Position numbers and translations under genes: made by a program
Notes under the pieces: model-generated
Databases searched by the model: none
What the model was told of the DNA's origin: nothing
Seen by the model: only the letters and a program-made list of their open reading frames with translations
Shown here: positions 58,364-64,000 of the stretch, one piece after another
How positions within the stretch are numbered: the first letter of the stretch is position 1
How the letters are laid out: each line of letters opens with the position of its first letter
Source: Chloracidobacterium sp.
GTDB lineage: Bacteria > Acidobacteriota > Blastocatellia > Pyrinomonadales > Pyrinomonadaceae
Assembly (NCBI GenBank): GCA_016716305.1
Contig: JADJWP010000002.1
Location: 2,230,501-2,294,500 of the forward strand
Direction: 5' to 3'
Length of the DNA: 64,000 bases

Positions 58364-59764
58364 ATGAAGCTGAAACAACCCGCCGTATTTTCATTCGCCG
58401 TCCTGTTGCTGACACTCTCAGCGACATTTTCCGTTCGTGCCGACAATGTCGACCGTATCGTGCTTGAACGAATGAAGGAACAAAATATTCCCGGTGCGGC
58501 CGTCGCTGTTATCAAAAATGGAAAGACCGTCAAGGTGAAAGGATACGGCATTGCCAGCCTTGAATTTGGTGTTCCTGTTTCGACCGATACGGTCTTCGAG
58601 ATCGGTTCGGTTTCGAAACAAATGACCGCGGCGGCGATCATGATCCTTGTCGAAGACGGCAAAGTACGTCTCGATGAAAAGATATCAGCGTACCTTCCCG
58701 GCACGCCCGAAGCGTGGAAAGATGTGACCGTAAGACATTTGTTAACACATACTTCGGGGATCAAGAGCTACACTAGCCTGACCGGATTCGAGCTTTCGCG
58801 GCGAGTCACGATCGATGGGTTCATCAAACAACTGTCGCCGTATCCACTCGAATTCACGCCGGGCGAAAAGAACATATACAGCAACAGCGGTTACAACCTG
58901 CTTGCATATATCATCCAGACACAGAGTGGAAAGCCGTATATGGAATTCATGCGTGAGCGCATTTTCTTGCCGCTCGGAATGACCCGTACCGGCGACCGCG
59001 ACCCGCAGTTCATCATTCCGCAGCGTGCTGGCGGTTACGAATGGCGCACCGATCGCTACGTCGGACGCGACGGCAGTCTGACCGATCTGATGGGCGCGGG
59101 TTCGATCACTTCGACGATCGCAGACATGATCAAATGGGAAGCCGCACTTCGCGGCAGCAAGTTTTTGAAACCGGAGAGCAAGCAGGAGATATGGACACAG
59201 TACACGCTCAGCAGCGGCGAACGATCGGTCTACGGTTTTGGTTGGCGCATTTCTGAAGTGCGCGGCCACAAGCTTATCGGCCACACCGGACAGACCGCGG
59301 GATTTGGTGCCGCCATTCTTCGTTACATCGATGATGATGTCACGGTGATCGCACTCACGAATCTGGGCGAACTCGGAATGGGAAATTTGATCGCTTCGCG
59401 CGTCGCAAAACTTTTTATTCCGACGCTGTCTTTGAAATTTTTCAAAAAAATTTCTGATCACGACAAAAATAAATTCGAACTGATTTCACGAGCGTTACGC
59501 GCTCGCATTGCCAACGAATCAGACCTGAGTATATTCACTCCCGAGTTTGTACGAACTTTCACAACCGAACGATCTAAGCGCACAACGCAGCTTGTCTCCT
59601 CATCCGGTGCGATCCGCGCGATGGATGTTGTAGGCTTTGAAACTGTTGGAAATACAAGGGTTTACCGTCTTCTTTCAAGCTCGGAAAAACATATCTTCTT
59701 GTGGCGTGTCACGTTGGACAGCGATGGCAAGATCAACGATATGGTGCTTGAGGAATACGAGTGA
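58364..59764 (+). CDS. Secreted serine hydrolase, class C beta-lactamase-like
   Basis: Penicillin-binding-protein-like hydrolase (466 aa). The signal peptide ends SVRA (about residue 26). The catalytic motif is Ser82-Val-Ser-Lys85 (EIGSVSKQMTAAAIM); the second is YSNSGYNLLAYI (YxN) and the third is IGHTGQTAGFG (HTG, in place of KTG). The C-terminal 120 residues are a beta domain ending MVLEEYE. Such enzymes are esterases, D-aminopeptidases or alkaline D-peptidases more often than true beta-lactamases. No resistance role can be claimed. Confidence 0.9.
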   Translation: MKLKQPAVFSFAVLLLTLSATFSVRADNVDRIVLERMKEQNIPGAAVAVIKNGKTVKVKGYGIASLEFGVPVSTDTVFEIGSVSKQMTAAAIMILVEDGKVRLDEKISAYLPGTPEAWKDVTVRHLLTHTSGIKSYTSLTGFELSRRVTIDGFIKQLSPYPLEFTPGEKNIYSNSGYNLLAYIIQTQSGKPYMEFMRERIFLPLGMTRTGDRDPQFIIPQRAGGYEWRTDRYVGRDGSLTDLMGAGSITSTIADMIKWEAALRGSKFLKPESKQEIWTQYTLSSGERSVYGFGWRISEVRGHKLIGHTGQTAGFGAAILRYIDDDVTVIALTNLGELGMGNLIASRVAKLFIPTLSLKFFKKISDHDKNKFELISRALRARIANESDLSIFTPEFVRTFTTERSKRTTQLVSSSGAIRAMDVVGFETVGNTRVYRLLSSSEKHIFLWRVTLDSDGKINDMVLEEYE

Positions 59765-59966
59765 TCCGGTCGAAGTGACACGACGTTCTCTTCCGCGCTT
59801 TTCGATCCGGAACCGGCCGCCGCCGATCGCGTAGCCTAACGTCAATAGTTTTCTTACACATACAACGCAAAACCTAAACAAAAACTTTACACAATTTAAT
59901 AAAGTTGTGATACGTTATATTCGGTTACTAAAGCTTTACCCTAATCCACTTTGAAAGACTAGAAAT

Positions 59967-60239
59967 ATGGCAGCAAAAAAACCAGCAGCAAAATCACCAG
60001 CGAAGAAGGCAGCTCCTGCAAAAAAAGCAGCAGCTCCTAAGAAGGCGGCTCCGGCCAAGAAAGCAGCTCCTGCAAAAAAAGCAGCAGCTCCGAAGAAAGC
60101 GGCTCCTGCTAAGAAGGCGGCTCCTGCAAAGAAAGCAGCAGCTCCGAAGAAAGCAGCTCCGGCGAAAAAAGCAGCTCCTGCAAAAAAGGCGGCAGCAAAA
60201 AAACCGGCAGCAAAAAAACCGGCAGCCAAGAAAAAGTAG
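59967..60239 (+). CDS. Lys/Ala/Pro-repeat, histone H1-like nucleoid protein
   Basis: Basic low-complexity protein of 90 aa made of Lys, Ala and Pro. Three tandem copies of the 18-residue unit AAAPKKAAPAKKAAPAKK fill residues 21-74, flanked by AAKKPAAKSPAKK and KKPAAKKPAAKKK-type ends. This resembles the histone-H1-like tails of AlgP, HctB or the C-terminal tails of some HU proteins, which bind DNA; there is no globular domain. The 54-bp repeats are nearly identical, suggesting slippage. The 200 bases upstream are AT-rich and promoter-like (TATATT near 59915), with AACTTT/AAAGTT inverted repeats. Confidence 0.83.
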   Translation: MAAKKPAAKSPAKKAAPAKKAAAPKKAAPAKKAAPAKKAAAPKKAAPAKKAAPAKKAAAPKKAAPAKKAAPAKKAAAKKPAAKKPAAKKK

Positions 60240-60266
60240 TTAAGGCTACTTTCAACTTAAATGGAT

Positions 60267-60302
60267 AAAGGCCCGACGAACTTTCGACGGGCCTTTACCT
60301 TT
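60267..60302. terminator. Bidirectional intrinsic terminator
   Basis: AAAGGCCCG/CGGGCCTTT stem with an inner CGAA/TTCG helix, followed by ACCTTTT. It serves the repeat protein gene and the convergent membrane protein gene. Confidence 0.87.
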
Positions 60303-60328
60303 TCGACCGTTCACGACATCCAGCCTTG

Positions 60329-61093
60329 TCAATATAAACCGAAGGCGAACTCGATCGCCATTGCCGTGATGAATGGGAGCAGCATTGCTGTTATCCCGAA
60401 TGTGAAAACCCGACCGCTCCGCTGCGGGCCACCGTTGACCGGATAGGTCGGAGACATCAGTTGGATCTTCTTATCTGAAATGCCAAGCACTTTGGCGAGG
60501 CGTCCTCCGTCGAATTCGAGCGGAACATTTTTCACACCTGGTGTCGCTTCGACCCGACGGTAGACCTTTCCGTATTCCCATGCCGCTGTGATGAAAGCGG
60601 TCGCGAATAAAACCAACCAAGGCGACCAACCGCCGTAGCCGTAAAAGACCGAAAGAAAATGCGGTATAAGACCGCCGAAAAAAAGCGGAACCGCAAGCAT
60701 TAAAAGGAAGATGAATTCCCGGCGGCTGACCTCTCTCTTTCGATGGTTGAGAGCGACGATGATCGTGCCGAAGACAAATGAACCGATCGAGACGGCCGCG
60801 CTTTCCGCAAAGAAGAGCCAGATGCTGCCGCTGCCAAAAAGCAATACGTTCAACGCGATCTGAAAAGGAATGGTGAGCGTAATGAAAAGTGCGACCGGAA
60901 GCGATCGGGGAATAGCATATCCGTTCGCAAGAAAAAGCGAATACATGAGGACCGCCGGAAAGCCGAGCACACAAAGGTACTTCGGAAGTTCGGCATTCGG
61001 GAACATCATGTACGCGGCGACGACAGCTAACGACGGAAGCAAAAGCAAGTAAACGAAATGGATCCACATCAACGCGCGAACAATATGGTCCAT
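60329..61093 (-). CDS. Multi-pass membrane protein of unknown function
   Basis: Integral membrane protein (254 aa) with about seven hydrophobic segments (for example FVYLLLLPSLAVVAAYMMF, LCVLGFPAVLMYSLFLANG, VPLFFGGLIPHFLSVFYGYG, and a C-terminal pair around GITAMLLPFITAMAIEFAFG). A cytoplasmic loop with NHRKREVSRREF and another, GVKNVPLEFDGGRLAKVLGI, lie between. No family is recognised. It begins nine bases after clpA on the same strand and probably shares its transcript. Confidence 0.7.
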   Translation of the reverse strand: MDHIVRALMWIHFVYLLLLPSLAVVAAYMMFPNAELPKYLCVLGFPAVLMYSLFLANGYAIPRSLPVALFITLTIPFQIALNVLLFGSGSIWLFFAESAAVSIGSFVFGTIIVALNHRKREVSRREFIFLLMLAVPLFFGGLIPHFLSVFYGYGGWSPWLVLFATAFITAAWEYGKVYRRVEATPGVKNVPLEFDGGRLAKVLGISDKKIQLMSPTYPVNGGPQRSGRVFTFGITAMLLPFITAMAIEFAFGLY

Positions 61094-61102
61094 AAGAGCA
61101 GG

Positions 61103-63352
61103 CTAAACATCAAGAAGTAACGTATCGTCTTTCACTGTTACGTTGACGCTTCCGCCGGCAGCAAGCTTTCCGAATAACAACTCGGCGGCAAGCGGTTGTT
61201 TGATCTTGTCGTGTATCAACCGCGCCATCGGGCGCGCACCATAGCGTGCATCGAAGCCATTCTTTGCAAGCCATTCGCGAGCCTCGTCGTCGAGCTTTAT
61301 CAAGACGCGTTTTTCGGCCAATTGGCCATTCAATTCGCCGATAAATTTGTCAACGATCAGCTTGATCACATCGATGTCGAGAGCCTTGAACGGGACCCAT
61401 GCGTCGAGGCGATTTCGAAACTCCGGTGTAAACGTTCTTTCGATGGCGCCTTTCGCATTTCCTTTCGTGTCCGAAGCATTACGAAAACCCACGCCGCCCG
61501 ACGAAAGGTCACGCGCGCCGGCATTCGTGGTCATTATCAGGATCACGTTTCGAAAGTCGGCCTTCTTGCCGTTGTTATCGGTGAGCGTCGCCGAATCCAT
61601 CACCTGAAGAAGCAGATTAAAAAGATTCGGATGAGCTTTCTCGATCTCGTCCAGCACGAGCACGGCATGCGGCGTTCGCATGATCGCTTCGGTGAGTAAA
61701 CCGCCCTGGTCAAAACCGACATATCCCGGTGGCGCGCCAATGAGGCGCGAGACGGTATGCGGTTCGGCGTATTCACTCATATCAAAACGAATGAACTCGA
61801 TCCCGAGCTGTTCGGCCAACTGTTTGGCAACTTCGGTCTTGCCGACTCCGGTCGGGCCGGAGAACAAAAACGATCCGACAGGTTTCGTCTGATGGCCGAG
61901 CCCGGCCCTCGAGATCTGTATCGCATCGACCACTTTATCGATCGCTTCATCCTGCCCGAAGATGTACCGCTTGATATCGTCACGAAGCGATCTGAGTCTT
62001 GCTTTCTCATCGCCGACGACCGATTTCGGGGGGATCTTTGCCATGCGGGCGACGGTATTTTCGACCATCTGAACCGAGACCTTTTTCGGACGCCGGCCGG
62101 CCGGCATAAGCTTTACGGCCGCGCCAACTTCGTCGATCACGTCGATCGCTTTATCAGGCAAAAAGCGGTCATTAATATATTTTCCAGCCAACTCTGCCGC
62201 CGTACGGAGCGATTCATTAGAATATTTAACGCCGTGATGGTCTTCGTAAAATCGTTTTAGGCCCTTTAGGATCTGAAATGTTTCATCTACGGTCGGCTCG
62301 CCGATGTCGATCTTCTGAAATCGGCGGGCAAGCGCCCGATCGCGGTCGAAGGCCGCTTTATACTCGGCATGGGTGGTCGAACCGATACAACGCAACTCAC
62401 CCGCAGCAAGCGCAGGTTTCAGAATATTGGACGCATCCATCGAACCGCCCGATACCGATCCGGCCCCGACGATGGTATGTATCTCATCGATAAAAAGGAT
62501 CGCGTTGTCTTCTTTCTTAAGGTCGGCAATTATCGCTTTGAACCGTTGTTCAAAATCGCCGCGATACCGCGTTCCGGCAAGCACCGCGCCCATATCTAAA
62601 GCAAAGACCTTTGCGTCTTTCAAAACCTCGGGGACGTCACCTTCACTGATCTTCAAAGCAAGCCCCTCGGCCAATGCGGTCTTTCCGACGCCGGGTTCTC
62701 CGACATAAAGCGGATTGTTCTTTTTCCTGCGGCAAAGGACCTGTATCGTTCGCTCGATCTCGGCCCCGCGACCGACGATCGGGTCGATCAAACCTTCTTT
62801 CGCGCGTGCGACCAGTTCGACCGTAAAGCTCTCAAGCGGTTTCGCCTGCGGACGTTGTCCGCCGCCGCCCGAGAACTCATCGTCTTCATCAAATCCTTCG
62901 GGCATCGGCCCGACGCCATCGACCTTCGAGATGCCATGAGAGATATAATTGAGAATATCGAGGCGTGAGACGCCTTGCTGCAAAAGCAAGTAAACCGCGT
63001 AGCTCTGCTCAGCCTGGTAAAATGCGGCGAGGATATTGCCGCCGTCAACCATCGGCTGTCCGCTTCCCTCGGCCTGAAGAACAGCATAATTTATGGTCGA
63101 TTGAAACGTTGCGGTGAGCTCGGGCAGATGCTTGACATCCTCGGGCATCTTTTCGAGAACGGTCGAGAAATACTCTTCAAGCGAGTCGGCAAGTTCGTCG
63201 ATGCGTGCTCCGCAATTGAACAAGATGTTTCGGGCAGACGTGTCCTGGAGCAAGGCGAAAAGCAGATGCTCAAGCGTCACGTATTCATGACGGTACTTTA
63301 CAGCTTCATCAACCGCGAAACTTAGTGTCTCTTCTAATTCTCTAGACAGCAT
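61103..63352 (-). CDS. clpA: ATP-dependent Clp protease ATP-binding subunit ClpA
   Basis: AAA+ unfoldase (749 aa) that feeds substrates to ClpP. The N-terminal Clp_N domain (residues 1-145) binds ClpS. Two AAA modules follow: D1 with Walker A GEPGVGKTALAEGLA and Walker B ILFIDEIHTI, and D2 with GPTGVGKTEVAKQL and VLVLDEIEKAHPN. The DVIDEVGAAVKLMPAGRRPK linker, rather than the long ClpB coiled coil, fixes it as ClpA. The ClpP-binding loop tripeptide reads VGF in SSGGVGFRNAS. The Ate-like transferase in the window could generate its N-degron substrates. No clpS is seen here. Confidence 0.95.
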   Translation of the reverse strand: MLSRELEETLSFAVDEAVKYRHEYVTLEHLLFALLQDTSARNILFNCGARIDELADSLEEYFSTVLEKMPEDVKHLPELTATFQSTINYAVLQAEGSGQPMVDGGNILAAFYQAEQSYAVYLLLQQGVSRLDILNYISHGISKVDGVGPMPEGFDEDDEFSGGGGQRPQAKPLESFTVELVARAKEGLIDPIVGRGAEIERTIQVLCRRKKNNPLYVGEPGVGKTALAEGLALKISEGDVPEVLKDAKVFALDMGAVLAGTRYRGDFEQRFKAIIADLKKEDNAILFIDEIHTIVGAGSVSGGSMDASNILKPALAAGELRCIGSTTHAEYKAAFDRDRALARRFQKIDIGEPTVDETFQILKGLKRFYEDHHGVKYSNESLRTAAELAGKYINDRFLPDKAIDVIDEVGAAVKLMPAGRRPKKVSVQMVENTVARMAKIPPKSVVGDEKARLRSLRDDIKRYIFGQDEAIDKVVDAIQISRAGLGHQTKPVGSFLFSGPTGVGKTEVAKQLAEQLGIEFIRFDMSEYAEPHTVSRLIGAPPGYVGFDQGGLLTEAIMRTPHAVLVLDEIEKAHPNLFNLLLQVMDSATLTDNNGKKADFRNVILIMTTNAGARDLSSGGVGFRNASDTKGNAKGAIERTFTPEFRNRLDAWVPFKALDIDVIKLIVDKFIGELNGQLAEKRVLIKLDDEAREWLAKNGFDARYGARPMARLIHDKIKQPLAAELLFGKLAAGGSVNVTVKDDTLLLDV

Positions 63353-63397
63353 TCAACTCGATTCTAACAGTTTTCCTGCGATTAAGAATACCAAAAA

Positions 63398-64000
63398 CTA
63401 TCTTCGTTCTGTTTCCGTAACGCCGTTGCCCGAAATCGGCGAAACGTACGTGAGGAAGTCGATACCGCTCCTTGAATAGACGCTGATCATCGCTGCCTCG
63501 ACCGATTTCGCGACGACTCTCGTCTCGCTCAGCATAAAGATCGACGGGCCCGATCCCGAGATGCCGCCGCCGAGCGCTCCGGCTTCGAGCGAAGCCGATC
63601 TGACCTCTGCGAAAAGCGGTATCAGCTTGCTGCGAACAGGTTCGACGATATGATCGGTCATTGCTCGTGCAAGCAATTGCGTGTCGCCGCTGTTAATTGC
63701 GGCAACAAAAGCTCCGAGATTGCTCCAATTCTTGACAGCGTCTCGAAGCGGGACATTATTAGGCAGAAGGGCTCTAGCGTCAGCGGTCCTGATCTCGATC
63801 TGCGGATGAATTACCGTCGCCCAAAACGGCGGCTTGCCGAGGCGGACGATATCGAGCGGGTCGGTCGACCGCACCAGCACAAAGCCGCCGTATATGCATG
63901 GAGCAACATTGTCAGCATGCCGCGAACCCGAAGCGAGCTCCTCGCCGGCCATTGCAAGCTCGACCAATTCCGGATCCGAGAATCGACTGCCAAGCAATTT
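63398..64000 (-). CDS. thrB: Homoserine kinase, 3' part
   Basis: GHMP-family kinase of threonine synthesis that phosphorylates homoserine. The frame is open to the right edge of the window, so the N-terminal third lies outside. The visible parts include GEELASGSRHADNVAPCIYGG, TADARALLPN and the GHMP motif 3 GALGGGISGSGPSIFML near the C-terminus. It lies 45 bases upstream of clpA in the same orientation; a shared transcript is possible, though the two roles are unrelated. Confidence 0.92.
   Translation of the reverse strand, partial: KLLGSRFSDPELVELAMAGEELASGSRHADNVAPCIYGGFVLVRSTDPLDIVRLGKPPFWATVIHPQIEIRTADARALLPNNVPLRDAVKNWSNLGAFVAAINSGDTQLLARAMTDHIVEPVRSKLIPLFAEVRSASLEAGALGGGISGSGPSIFMLSETRVVAKSVEAAMISVYSRSGIDFLTYVSPISGNGVTETERR

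Noticed and set aside
59936..60229. Minus-strand frame across the repeat gene, reading as FFAGAA-type repeats
   Set aside because: It is the antisense shadow of the Lys/Ala/Pro repeat; the plus-strand frame explains the repeats and composition.
1..64000. Selenoproteins encoded in this window
   Set aside because: No gene stops at a TGA where the family has Cys/Sec with a continuing homologous frame; the Dsb and BCP proteins have cysteines.
1..64000. CRISPR array, prophage, transposase or biosynthetic gene cluster
   Set aside because: No direct-repeat/spacer array, phage structural gene, transposase or multi-enzyme cluster was seen; the lone FabF-type gene is not enough for a cluster.

Overview
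The window is an ordinary chromosomal stretch with about 63 protein genes on both strands, one tRNA gene and no sign of a prophage, insertion sequence, CRISPR array or classical defence island. The best guess for the source is a free-living, aerobic, Gram-negative member of the Acidobacteriota, perhaps Blastocatellia. This is inferred from a very large TonB-dependent receptor with an N-terminal carboxypeptidase-regulatory domain, several secreted hydrolases and Tat-type redox proteins, the futalosine route to menaquinone (mqnA, mqnC), moderate GC, short operons and many starts without a clear Shine-Dalgarno. No 16S or other phylogenetic marker is present to prove it.

Layout. 1-8.9 kb: the 3' part of dnaN, a thiol-disulfide pair (DsbB-like, DsbA-like), an orphan beta-ketoacyl synthase, an S1/P1 nuclease, an M20 peptidase, then a selenocysteine tRNA directly upstream of dprA and a YkgJ-type cysteine-cluster gene. 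8.9-18.4 kb: topA, a PmtA-like methyltransferase, M28 peptidase, PhoX-type phosphatase, a CbbQ/NorQ-type AAA ATPase without its VWA partner, an ABM monooxygenase and a flavin amine oxidase. 18.4-25.5 kb: the TonB receptor with a structured upstream region, facing an M1-peptidase-like TPR protein in which all three zinc ligands are replaced. 25.6-36 kb: a transport block (MHS-type MFS, AGCS alanine/Na+ symporter, two APC permeases, a DASS dicarboxylate carrier) around a PLP-dependent amino-acid decarboxylase.

36-50.8 kb: PpiD-like foldase, NAD kinase, an alkyltransferase-like DNA repair protein overlapping a cyclase, mqnA and mqnC separated by a YdeI/DUF1905 gene and a 34-residue membrane peptide, membrane proteins, and a fatty-acid desaturase followed by an Mpo1-like (DUF962) gene. 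50.8-64 kb: a putative secreted HEHFH metallopeptidase, BCP peroxiredoxin, a YggX-like protein carrying an extra zinc ribbon, an overlooked 53-residue DUF2256 gene, a short Ate/Bpt-type aminoacyl-protein transferase, a VOC protein, class II photolyase, NAGPA-type glycosidase, flavin hydroxylase, serine hydrolase, a Lys/Ala/Pro repeat nucleoid-type protein, clpA and the 3' part of thrB.

How it fits together: much of the content is redox and damage handling (Dsb pair, BCP, YggX-like, photolyase, ATL), envelope uptake and degradation (TonB receptor, peptidases, permeases) and menaquinone/lipid metabolism. I did not find one coherent undescribed multi-gene system. The most distinctive signals are the zinc-less M1-like protein, the HEHFH secreted protein, tRNA-Sec, small zinc-ribbon genes missed by length cut-offs, a dispersed-repeat-derived signal peptide, and intrinsic terminators placed inside the 3' coding ends of convergent neighbours.
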